Part shown: positions 13,030 through 26,049 of the stretch, in pieces | Position numbering within the stretch: the stretch's first letter is position 1 | How the letters are laid out: each line of letters opens with the position of its first letter | NCBI GenBank assembly: GCA_039566865.1 | Contig: CM076962.1 | Coordinates: forward strand, 9,542,743 to 9,606,742 | Source of the DNA: Aurelia coerulea | Taxonomy: Eukaryota > Cnidaria > Scyphozoa > Semaeostomeae > Ulmaridae | Direction: 5' to 3' | DNA: 64,000 bases | The notes under the pieces: model-generated | What the model saw: only the letters and a program-made list of their open reading frames with translations | Told to the model about the DNA's origin: nothing | The model's database searches: none | Program-made: the position numbers and the translations under genes

Positions 13030-16000
13030 ACTCATCGTTCTTTTAAACTCTAGTTTTGGCAGTAACTTCTATATAGCACTATATTAGTGCTGCAACAACC
13101 ATTTTTGGAAACACTACTATAGACATTAGTTTTTTTTAGTCTTATTTTAACTTTACTGCATAAACAAACATCGATTAATTAAATGTTTATTTTCTTGAAG
13201 AAAACAAAATATAAACACAAAAAGTGTCAATTAACGTACTTTGGTAGCTACAATTTATATTATAAAGAGTATTGCACTCATCGATCTTTAAAACTTTAGT
13301 TTAGCCAGTTACTTCATATATATTACTATATTAGCGCTGCAACAACCATTCCTGGAAACATTACTATCGACATTAGTTTTTTCTTTGGTCTTATTTTAGC
13401 TTCACTGAATAAACAAAGATCGATTAATTAAATGTTTATTTTCTCAAAGAAAACAATATATAAACACAAAAAGTGTCGATTAATGTACTTTAGTAGCTAC
13501 AATTTATATTATAAAGAGTATTGCACTCATCGTTCTTTAAAACTCTAGTTTTGCCAGTAACTTCTATATCGCACTATATTAGTGCTGCAACAACCATTTT
13601 TGGAAACACTACTATAGACATTAGTTTTTTTTTAGTCTTATTTTAACTCTACTGCATAAACAAACATCGATTAATTAAATGTTTATTTTCTTGAAGAAAA
13701 CAAAATATAAACACAAAAAGTGTCAATTAACGTACTTTAGTAGCTACAATTTATATTATAAAGAGTATTGCACTCATCGATCTTTAAAACTTTAGTTTAG
13801 CCAGTTACTTCATATATATTACTATATTAGCGCTGCAACAACCATTCCTGGAAACATTACTATCGACATTAGCTTTTTCTTTGGTCTTATTTTAGCTTTA
13901 CTGAATAAACAAAAATCGATTAATTAAATGTTTATTTTCTCAAAGAAAACAAAATATAAAAACAAAAAGTGTCGATTAATGTACTTTAGTAGCTACAATT
14001 TATATTATAAAGAGTATTGCACTCATCGTTCTTTAAAACTCTAGTTTTGCCAGTAACTTCTATATCGCACTATATTATTGCTGCAATAACCATTTTTCGA
14101 AACATTACCTATAGACATTAGTTTTTTCTTTAGTCTTATTTTAGCTTTACTGCATAAACAAACATCGATTATTAAATGTTTATTTTCTCAAAGAAAACAA
14201 AAAATAAACACAAAAAGTGTCGATTAACGTACTTTAGTAGCTTTAATTTATATTTTAAAGAGTATTGCACTAATCGTTCTTTAAAATTTTAGTTTTGCAA
14301 GTAACTTCTTTTTATAGCACTATATAGACAATAATTTTTTCTTTAGTCTTATTTTAGCTTTACTGCATAAACAAACATCGATTAAATAAATGTTTATTTC
14401 CTCAATTAAAACAAAATATAAACAAAAAGTGGGGATTAACGTACCTTACTAGGTACAATTTATATTATAAAGAGTATTGCACTCATCGTTCTTTAAAACA
14501 TTAGTTTAGCCAGTTACTTCATTTATAGCACTATATTAGTGCTGCCGCAACCATTTTTGGAAACATTACTATCGACATTAGTTTTTTATTTGGTCTTATT
14601 TTAGCTAACAAACATCGACTAATTAAGTATTTATTTTCTCAAAGAAAACAAAACATAATCACAAAAAGTGTCGATTAGCGTACTTTAGTAGCTACAATTT
14701 ATATTTTAAAGAGTATTGCACTAATCGTTCTTTAAAACTTTAGTTTTGCAAGTAACTTCTTTTTATAGCACTATATAGACAATAATGTTTTCTTTAGTCT
14801 TATTTTAGCTTTACTGCATAAACAAACATCGATTAAATAAATGTTTATTTTCTCAATTAAAACAAAATATAAACAAAAAATGGGGATTAACGTACCTTAC
14901 TAGCTACAATTTATATAATAAAGAGTATTGCACCCATCGTTCTTTAAAACTCTAGTTTTGCCAGTAACTTCTATATAGCACTATATTAGTGCTGCAACAA
15001 CCATTTTTGGAAACACTACTATAGACATTAGTTTTTTTTTAGTCTTATTTTAACTTTACTGCATAAACAAACATCGATTAATTAAATGTTTATTTTCTTG
15101 AAGAAAACAAAATATAAACACAAAAAGTGTCAATTAACGTACTTTAGTAGCTACAATTTATATTATAAAGAGTATTGCACTCATCGATCTTTAAAACTTT
15201 AGTTTAGCCAGTTACTTCATATATATTACTATATTAGCGCTGCAACAACCATTCCTGGAAACATTACTATCGACATTAGTTTTTTCTTTGGTCTTATTTT
15301 AGCTTCACTGAATAAACAAAGATCGATTAATTAAATGTTTATTTTCTCAAAGAAAACAATATATAAACACAAAAAGTGTCGATTAATGTACTTTAGTAGC
15401 TACAATTTATATTATAAAGAGTATTGCACTCATCGTTCTTTAAAACTCTAGTTTTGCCAGTAACTTCTATATCGCACTATATTAGTGCTGCAACAACCAT
15501 TTTTGGAAACACTACTATAGACATTAGTTTTTTTTTAGTCTTATTTTAACTCTACTGCATAAACAAACATCGATTAATTAAATGTTTATTTTCTTGAAGA
15601 AAACAAAATATAAACACAAAAAGTGTCAATTAACGTACTTTAGTAGCTACAATTTATATTATAAAGAGTATTGCACTCATCGATCTTTAAAACTTTAGTT
15701 TAGCCAGTTACTTCATATATATTACTATATTAGCGCTGCAACAACCATTCCTGGAAACATTACTATCGACATTAGCTTTTTCTTTGGTCTTATTTTAGCT
15801 TTACTGAATAAACAAAAATCGATTAATTAAATGTTTATTTTCTCAAAGAAAACAAAATATAAAAACAAAAAGTGTCGATTAATGTACTTTAGTAGCTACA
15901 ATTTATATTATAAAGAGTATTGCACTCATCGTTCTTTAAAACTCTAGTTTTGCCAGTAACTTCTATATCGCACTATATTATTGCTGCAATAACCATTTTT

Positions 16001-16835
16001 CGAAACATTACCTATAGACATTAGTTTTTTCTTTAGTCTTATTTTAGCTTTACTGCATAAACAAACATCGATTATTAAATGTTTATTTTCTCAAAGAAAA
16101 CAAAATATAAACACAAAAAAAGTCGATTAACGTACTTTAGTAGCTTTAATTTATATTTTAAAGAGTATTGCACTAATCGTTCTTTAAAATTTTAGTTTTG
16201 CAAGTAACTTCTTTTTATAGCACTATATAGACAATAATTTTTTCTTTAGTCTTATTTTAGCTTTACTGCATAAACAAACATCGATTAAATAAATGTTTAT
16301 TTCCTCAATTAAAACAAAATATAAACAAAAAGTGGGGATTAACGTACCTTACTAGGTACAATTTATATTATAAAGAGTATTGCACTCATCGTTCTTTAAA
16401 ACATTAGTTTAGCCAGTTACTTCATTTATAGCACTATATTAGTGCTGCCGCAACCATTTTTGGAAACATTACTATCGACATTAGTTTTTTATTTGGTCTT
16501 ATTTTAGCTAACAAACATCGACTAATTAAGTATTTATTTTCTCAAAGAAAACAAAACATAATCACAAAAAGTGTCGATTAGCGTACTTTAGTAGCTACAA
16601 TTTATATTTTAAAGAGTATTGCACTAATCGTTCTTTAAAACTTTAGTTTTGCAAGTAACTTCTTTTTATAGCACTATATAGACAATAATGTTTTCTTTAG
16701 TCTTATTTTAGCTTTACTGCATAAACAAACATCGATTAAATAAATGTTTATTTTCTCAATTAAAACAAAATATAAACAAAAAATGGGGATTAACGTACCT
16801 TACTAGCTACAATTTATATTATAAAGAGTATTGCA
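13030..16835 (+). repeat. Two tandem 1903-bp higher-order repeat units
   Basis: Three rare variants recur exactly 1903 bp apart: GAAAACAATATATAAACAC (13449 and 15352), TATATTATTGCTGCAATAACC (14071 and 15974) and TCGATTAGCGTAC (14671 and 16574). The unit holds eight monomers, two of which carry a ~36-bp internal deletion, which explains why it is shorter than 8 x 246. The boundaries, about 13030 / 14932 / 16835, are where the two copies stop agreeing and are approximate. The copies look nearly identical wherever compared. Confidence 0.88.
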
Positions 16836-19800
16836 CTCATCGTTCTTTTAAACTCTAGTTTTGGCGGTAACTTCTATATAGCACTATATTAGTGCTGCAA
16901 CAACCATTTTTGGAAACACTACTATAGACATTAGTTTTTTTTTAGTCTTATTTTAACTTTACTGCCTAAACAAACATCGATTAATTAAATGTTTATTTTC
17001 TTAAAGAAAACAAAATATAAACACAAAAAGTGTCAATTAACGTACTTTAGTAGCTACAATTTATATTATAAAGAGTATTGCACTCATCGATCTTTAAAAA
17101 TTTAGTTTAGCCAGTTACTTCATATATATTACTATATTAGCGCTGCAACAACCATTCCTGGAAACATTACTATCGATAGTTTTTTCTTTGGTCTTCTTTT
17201 AGCTTCACTGAATAAACAAAGATCGATTAATTAAAGGTTTATTTTCTCAAAGAAAACAAAATGTAAACACAAAAAGTGTCGATTAATGTACTTTAGTAGC
17301 TACAATTTCTATTATAAAGAGTATTGCACTCATCGTTCTTTAAAACTCTAGTTTTGCCAGTAACTTCTATATAGCACTATATTAGTGCTGCAACAACCAT
17401 TTTTCGAAACATTACTATCGACATTAGTTTTTTCTTTGGTCTTATTTTAGCTTCACTGAATAAACAAAGATCGATTAATTAAATGTTTATTTTCTCAAAG
17501 AAAACAAAATATAAACACAAAAAGTGTCGATTAACGTACTTTAGTAGCTTTAATTTATATTTTAAAGAGTATTGCACTAATCGTTCTTTAAAACTTTAGT
17601 TTTGCAAGTAACTTCTTTTATAGCACTATATAGACAATAGTTTTTTCTTTAGTCTTATTTTAGCTTTACTGCATAAACAAACATCGATTAAATAAATGTT
17701 TATTTTCTCAATTAAAACAAAATATAAACAAAAAGTGGGGATTAACGTACCTTACTAGCTACAATTTATATTATAAAGAGTATTGCACTCATCGTTCTTT
17801 AAAACATTAGTTTAGCCAGTTACTTCATTTATAGCACTATATTAGTGCTGCAACAACCATTTTTCGAAACATTACCTATAGACATTAGTTTTTTCTTTAG
17901 TCTCATTTTAGCTTTTCTGCATAAACAAACATCGATTATTAAATGTTTATTTTCTCAAAGAAAACAAAATATAAACACAAAAAGTGTCGATTAACGTACT
18001 TTAGTAGCTTTAATTTATAGCGCTGCAACAACCATTTTTGGAAACATTACTATCGACATTAGTTTCTTCTCTAGTCTTATTTTAGCTTTAATGCATGAAC
18101 AAACGTCAATTAAATAAATGTTTATTTTCTCAATTAAAAAAAAAAATATAAACAAAAAGTGGGGATTAACGTACCTTACTAGCTACAATCTATATTATAA
18201 ACAGTATTGCACTCATCGTTCTTTTAAACTTTAGTTTAGCCAGTTACTTCATATATATTACTATATTAGCGCTGCAACAACCATTCCTGGAAACATTACT
18301 ATCGACATTAGTTTTTTCTTTGGTCTTATTTTAGCTTCACTGAATAAACAAAGATCGATTAATTAAATGTTTATTTTCTCAAAGAAAACAAAATATAAAC
18401 ACAAAAAGTGTCGATTAATGTACTTTAGTAGCTACAATTTATATTATAAAGAGTATTGCACTCATCGTTCTTTAAAACTCTAGTTTTGCCAGTAACTTCT
18501 ATATCGCACTATATTAGTGCTGCAACAACCATTTTTGGAAACACTACCATAAACATTAGTTTTTTTTTAGTCTTATTTTAGCTTTACTGCATAAACAAAC
18601 ATCGATTAATTAAATGTTTATTTTCTTGAAGAAAACAAAATATAAACACAAAAAGTGTCAATTAACGTACTTTAGTAGCTACAATTTATATTATAAAGAG
18701 TATTGCACTCATCGATCTTTAAAACTTTAGTTTAGCCAGTTACTTCATATATATTACTATATTAGCGCTGCAACAACCATTCCTGGAAACATTACTATCG
18801 ACATTAGCTTTTTCTTTGGTCTTATTTTAGCTTTACTGAATAAACAAAAATCGATTAATTAAATGTTTATTTTCTCAAAGAAAACAAAATATAAAAACAA
18901 AAAGTGTCGATTAATGTACTTTAGTAGCTACAATTTATATTTTAAAGAGTATTGCACTAATCGTTCTTTAAAACTTTAGTTTTGCAAGTAACTTCTTTTT
19001 ATAGCACTATATAGACAATAATTTTTTCTTTAGTCTTATTTTAGCTTTACTGCATAAACAAACATCGATTAAATAAATGTTTATTTTCTCAATTAAAACA
19101 AAATATAAACAAAAAATGGGGATTAACGTACCTTACTAGCTACAATTTATATTATAAAGAGTATTGCACTCATCGTTCTTTTAAACTCTAGTTTTGGCGG
19201 TAACTTCTATATAGCACTATATTAGTGCTGCAACAACCATTTTTGGAAACACTACTATAGACATTAGTTTTTTTTAGTCTTATTTTAACTTTACTGCCTA
19301 AACAAACATCGATTAATTAAATGTTTATTTTCTTAAAGAAAACAAAATATAAACACAAAAAGTGTCAATTAACGTACTTTAGTAGCTACAATTTATATTA
19401 TAAAGAGTATTGCACTCATCGATCTTTAAAAATTTAGTTTAGCCAGTTACTTCATATATATTACTATATTAGCGCTGCAACAACCATTCCTGGAAACATT
19501 ACTATCGATAGTTTTTTCTTTGGTCTTCTTTTAGCTTCACTGAATAAACAAAGATCGATTAATTAAAGGTTTATTTTCTCAAAGAAAACAAAATGTAAAC
19601 ACAAAAAGTGTCGATTAATGTACTTTAGTAGCTACAATTTCTATTATAAAGAGTATTGCACTCATCGTTCTTTAAAACTCTAGTTTTGCCAGTAACTTCT
19701 ATATAGCACTATATTAGTGCTGCAACAACCATTTTTCGAAACATTACCTATAGACATTAGTTTTTTCTTTAGTCTTATTTTAGCTTTTCTGCATAAACAA

Positions 19801-20575
19801 ACATCGATCATTAAATGTTTATTTTCTCAAAGAAAACAAAATATAAACACAAAAAGTGTCGATTAACGTACTTTAGTAGCTTTAATTTATATTTTAAAGA
19901 GTATTGCACTAATCGTTCTTTAAAACTTTAGTTTTGCAAGTAACTTCTTTTATAGCACTATATAGACAATAGTTTTTTCTTTAGTCTTATTTTAGCTTTA
20001 CTGCATAAACAAACATCGATTAAATAAATGTTTATTTTCTCAATTAAAACAAAATATAAACAAAAAGTGGGGATTAACGTACCTTACTAGGTACAATTTA
20101 TATTATAAAGAGTATTGCACTCATCGTTCTTTAAAACATTAGTTTAGCCAGTTACTTCATTTATAGCACTATATTAGTGCTGCAACAACCATTTTTCGAA
20201 ACATTACCTATAGACATTAGTTTTTTCTTTAGTCTCATTTTAGCTTTTCTGCATAAACAAACATCGATTATTAAATGTTTATTTTCTCAAAGAAAACAAA
20301 ATATAAACACAAAAAGTGTCGATTAACGTACTTTAGTAGCTTTAATTTATAGCGCTGCAACAACCATTTTTGGAAACATTACTATCGACATTAGTTTCTT
20401 CTCTAGTCTTATTTTAGCTTTAATGCATGAACAAACGTCAATTAAATAAATGTTTATTTTCTCAATTAAAAAAAAAAATATAAACAAAAAGTGGGGATTA
20501 ACGTACCTTACTAGCTACAATCTATATTATAAACAGTATTGCACTCATCGTTCTTTTAAACTTTAGTTTAGCCAG
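16836..20575 (+). repeat. 2332-bp higher-order repeat, ~1.6 copies
   Basis: GTTTTGGCGGTAAC near 16860 recurs near 19193. TATCGATAGTTTTTTC at 17171 recurs at 19503. The truncated junction TAATTTATAGCGCTGC at 18011 recurs at 20343. All three are 2332-2333 bp apart. The copies diverge after 18240 versus about 20572. One monomer inside differs between copies: near 17405 it reads ATTACTATCGACATT with a TTCACTGAATAAACAAAGATCG tail, and near 19740 it reads ATTACCTATAGACATT with a TTTTCTGCATAAAC tail. This suggests local replacement within the repeat. Confidence 0.82.
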
Positions 20576-23500
20576 TTACTTCATTTATAGCACTATATTA
20601 GTGCTGCTGCAACCATTTTTGGAAACATTACTATCGACATTAGTTTTTTATTTGGTCTTATTTTAGCTAACAAACATCGATTAATTAAATATTTATTTTC
20701 TCAAAGAAAACAAAACATAATCACAAAAAGTGTCAATTAACGTACTTTAGTAGCTACAATTTATATTATAAAGAGTATTGCACTCATCGTTCTTTTTTCG
20801 CTCATAGTTTTGCCAGTAACTTCTATATCGCACTATATTATTGCTGCAACAACCATTTTTCGAAACATTACCTATAGACATTAGTTTTTTCTTTAGTCTT
20901 ATTTTAGCTTTACTGCATAAACAAACATCGATTATTAAATGTTTATTTTCTCAAAGAAAACAAAATATAAACACAAAAACTGTCGATTAACGTACTTTAG
21001 TAGCTTTAATTTATATTTTAAAGAGTATTGCACTAATCGTTCTTTAAAACTTTAGTTTTGCAAGTAACTTCTTTTATAGCACTATATAGACAATAGCTTT
21101 TTCCTTAGTCTTATTTTAGCTTTACTGCATAAACAAACATCGATTAAATAAATGTTTATTTTCTCAATTAAAACAAAATATAAACAAAAGTGGGGATTAA
21201 CGTACCTTACTAGGTACAATTTATATTATAAAGAGTATTGCACTCATCGTTCTTTAAAACATTAGTTTAGCCAGTTACTTCATTTATAGCACTATATTAG
21301 TGCTGCCGCAACCATTTTTGGAAACATTACTATAGACATTAGTTTTTTCTTTAGTCTTATTTTAGCTTTACTGCATAAACAAACATCGACTAATTAAATA
21401 TTTATTTTCTCAAAGAAAACAAAACATAATCACAAAAAGTGTCGATTAACGTACTTTAGTAGCTACAATTTATATTATAAAGAGTATTGCACTCATCGTT
21501 CTTTTAAACTCTAGTTTTGGCGGTAACTTCTATATAGCACTATACTAGTGCTGCAACAACCATTTTTGGAAACACTACTATAGACATTAGTTTTTTTTAG
21601 TCTTATTTTAACTTTACTGCATAAACAAACATCGATTAATTAAATGTTTATTTTCTTGAAGAAAACAAAATATAAACACAAAAAGTGTCAATTAACGTAC
21701 TTTAGTAGCTACAATTTATATTATAAAGAGTATTGCACTCATCGATCTTTAAAACTTTAGTTTAGCCAGTTACTTCATATATATTACTATATTAGCGCTG
21801 CAACAACCATTCCTGGAAACATTACTATCGACATTAGTTTTTTCTTTGGTCTTATTTTAGCTTCACTGAATAAACAAAGATCGATTAATTAAATGTTTAT
21901 TTTCTCAAAGAAAACAAAATATAAACACAAAAAGTGTCGATTAATGTACTTTAGTAGCTACAATTTCTATTATAAAGAGTATTGCACTCATCGTTCTTTA
22001 AAACTCTAGTTTTGCCAGTAACTTCTATATAGCACTATATTAGTGCTGCAACAACCATTTTTCGAAACATTACCTATAGACATTAGTTTTTTCTTTAGTC
22101 TTATTTTAGCTTTTCTGCATAAACAAACATCGATTATTAAATGTTTATTTTCTCAAAGAAAACAAAATATAAACACAAAAAGTGTCGATTAACGTACTTT
22201 AGTAGCTTTAATTTATATTTTAAAGAGTATCGCACTAATCGTTCTTTAAAACTTTAGTTTAGCCAGTTACTTCATTTATAGCACTATATTAGCGCTGCAA
22301 CAACCATTTTTGGAAACATTACTATCGACATTAGTTTTTTCTCTAGTCTTATTTTAGCTTTAATGCATAAACAAACGTCAATTAAATAAATGTTTATTTT
22401 CTCAATTAAAAAAAAAAATATAAATAAAAAGTGGGGATTAACGTACCTTACTAGCTACAATCTATATTATAAACAGTATTGCACTCATCGTTCTTTTAAA
22501 CTTTAGTTTAGCCAGTTACTTCATATATAGCACTATATTAGCGCTGCAACAACCATTCCTGGAAACATTACTATCGACATTAGTTTTTTCTTTGGTCTCA
22601 TTTTAGCTTTACTGAATAAACAAAAATCGATTAATTAAATGTTTATTTTCTCAAAGAAAACAAAATATAAAAACAAAAAGTGTCGATTAATGTACTTTAG
22701 TAGCTACAATTTATATTATAAAGAGTATTGCACTAATCGTTCTTTAAAACTTTAGTTTAGCCAGTTACTTCATTTATAGCACTATATTAGCGCTGCAACA
22801 ACCATTTTTGGAAACATTACTATCGACATTAGTTTTTTCTCTAGTCTTATTTTAGCTTTAATGCATAAACAAACGTCAATTAAATAAATGTTTATGTTCT
22901 CAATTAAAAAAAAAATATAAACAAAAAGTGGGGATTAACGTACCTTACTAGCTACAATCTATATTATAAACAGTATTGCACTCATCGTTCTTTTAAACTT
23001 TAGTTTAGCCAGTTACTTCATATATAGCACTATATTAGCGCTGCAACAACCATTCCTGGAAACATTACTATCGACATTAGTTTTTTCTTTGGTCTTATTT
23101 TAGCTTTACTGAATAAACAAAAATCGATTAATTAAATGTTTATTTTTTCTAGTAATTTTCTAGTATTTTTTCTTTGCAAGTAACTTCTTTTATAGCACTA
23201 TATAGACAATAGTTTTTTCTTTAGTCTTATTTTAGCTTTACTGCATAAACAAACATCGATTAAATAAATGTTTATTTTCTCAATTAAAACAAAATATAAA
23301 CAAAAAGTGGGGATTAACGTACCTTACTAGGTACAATTTATATTATAAAGAGGATTGCACTCATCGTTCTTTAAAACATTAGTTTAGCCAGTTACTTCAT
23401 TTATAGCACTATATTAGTGCTGCAACAACCATTTTTCGAAACATTACCTATAGACATTAGTTTTTTCTTTAGTCTCATTTTAGCTTTTCTGCATAAACAA

Positions 23501-26049
23501 ACATCGATTGTTAAATGTTTATTTTCTCAAAGAAAACAAAATATAAACACAAAATGTGTCGATTAACGTACTTTAGTAGCTTTAATTTATAGCGCTGCAA
23601 CAACCATTTTTGGAAACATTACTATCGACATTAGTTTTTTCTCTAGTCTTATTTTAGCTTTAATGCATGAACAAACGTCAATTAAATAAATGTTTAGTTT
23701 CTCAATTAAAGAAAAAATATAAACAAAAAGTGGGGATTAACGTACCTTACTAGCTACAATCTATATTATAAACAGTATTGCACTCATCGTTCTTTTAAAC
23801 TTTAGTTTAGCCAGTTACTTCATTTATAGCACTATATTAGTGCTGCCGCAACCATTTTTGGAAACATTACTATCGACATTAGTTTTTTATTTTGTCTTAT
23901 TTTAGCTAACAAACATCGATTAATTAAATATTTATTTTCTCAAAGAAAACAAAACATAATCACAAAAAGTGTCGATTAACGTACTTTAGTAGCTTTAATC
24001 TATATTTTAAAGAGTATTGCACTAATCGTTCTTTAAAACTTTAGTTTTGCAAGTAACTTTTTTATAGCACTATATAGACAATAGCTTTTTCTTTAGTCTT
24101 ATTTTAGCTTTACTGCATAAACAAACATCGATTAAATAAATGTTTATTTTCTCAATTAAAACAAAATATAAACAAAAAGTGGGGATTAACGTACCTTACT
24201 AGGTACAATTTATATTATAAAGAGTATTGCACTCATCGTTCTTTAAAACTTTAGTTTAGCCAGTTACTTCATTTATAGCACTATATTAGTGCTGCCGCAA
24301 CCATTTTTGGAAACATTACTATCGACATTAGTTTTTTATTTGGTCTTATTTTAGCTAACAAACATCGACTAATTAAATATTTATTTTCTCAAAGAAAACA
24401 AAACATAATCACAAAAAGTGTCGATTAACGTACTTTAGTAGCTACAATTTATATTATAAAGAGTATTGCACTCATCGTTCTTATAAACTCTAGTTTTGCC
24501 AGTAACTTCTATATAGCACTATATTAGTGCTGCAACAACAATTTTTGGAAACACTACTATAGACATTAGTTTTTTTTTAGTCTTATTTTAACTTTACTGC
24601 ATAAACAAACATCGATTAATTAAATGTTTATTTTCTTGAAGAAAACAAAATATAAACACAAAAAGTGTCAATTAACGTACTTTAGTAGCTACAATTTATA
24701 TTATAAAGAGTATTGCACTCATCGATCTTTAAAACTTTAGTTTAGCCAGTTACTTCATATATATTACTATATTAGCACTGCAACAACCATTCCTGGAAAC
24801 ATTACTATCGACATTAGTTTTTTCTTTGGTCTTATTTTAGCTTCACTGAATAAACAAAGATCGATTAATTAAATGTTTATTTTCTCAAAGAAAACAAAAT
24901 ATAAACACAAAAAGTGTCGATTAATGTACTTTAGTAGCTACAATTTCTATTATAAAGAGTATTACACTCATCGTTCTTTAAAACTCTAGTTTTGCCAGTA
25001 ACTTCTATATAGCACTATATTAGTGCTGCAACAACCATTTTTCGAAACATTACCTATAGACATTAGTTTTTTCTTTAGTCTTATTTTAGCTTTTCTGCAT
25101 AAACAAACATCGATTATTAAATGTTTATTTTTTCAAAAAAAAAAAAATATCAACACAAAAAGTGTTGATTAACGTAACTTAGTAGGTACAATTTATATTA
25201 TAAAGAGTATTGCACTAATCGTTCTTTAAAACTTTAGTTTAGCCAGTTACTTCATTTATAGCACTATATTAGCGCTGCCGCAACCATTTTTGGAAACATT
25301 ACTATAGACATTAGTTTTTTCTTTAGTCTTATTTTAGCTTTACTGCATAAACAAACATCGACTAATTAAATATTTATTTTCTCAAAGAAAACAAAACATA
25401 ATCACAAAAAGTGTCGATTAACGTACTTTAGTAGCTACAATTTATATTATAAAGAGTATTGCACTCATCGTTCTTTTAAACTCTAGTTTTGGCGGTAACT
25501 TCTATATAGCACTATACTAGTGCTGCAACAACCATTTTTGGAAACACTACTATAGACTTTAGTTTTTTTTTAGTCTTATTTTAACTTTACTGCATAAACA
25601 AACATCGATTAATTAAATGTTTATTTTCTTGAAGAAAACAAAATATAAACACAAAAAGTGTCAATTAACGTACTTTAGTAGCTACAATTTATATTATAAA
25701 GAGTATTGCACTCATCGATCTTTAAAACTTTAGTTTAGCCAGTTACTTCATATATATTACTATATTAGCGCTGCAACAACCATTCCTGGAAACATTACTA
25801 TCGACATTAGTTTTTTCTTTGGTCTTATTTTAGCTTCACTGAATAAACAAAGATCGATTAATTAAATGTTTATTTTCTCAATTAAAAAAAAAAATATAAA
25901 CAAAAAGTGGGGATTAACGTACCTTACTAGCTACAATCTATATTATAAACAGTATTGCACTCATCGTTCTTTTAAACTTTAGTTTAGCCAGTTACTTCAT
26001 ATATAGCACTATATTAGCGCTGCAACAACCATTCCTGGAAACATTACTA
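20576..26049 (+). repeat. Satellite sub-region II: shuffled monomer variants
   Basis: Ordinary head-to-tail satellite with shuffled modules. Monomers marked by a long A-run (AATTAAAAAAAAAA) occur near 22407, 22905 and 25879. The A-run was also seen near 18135 and 20467. An aberrant junction with non-satellite filler lies at about 23145-23178, and another short aberrant patch (TTCTTTTTTCGCTCATAG) at about 20793-20812. No gene is visible. Confidence 0.85.
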
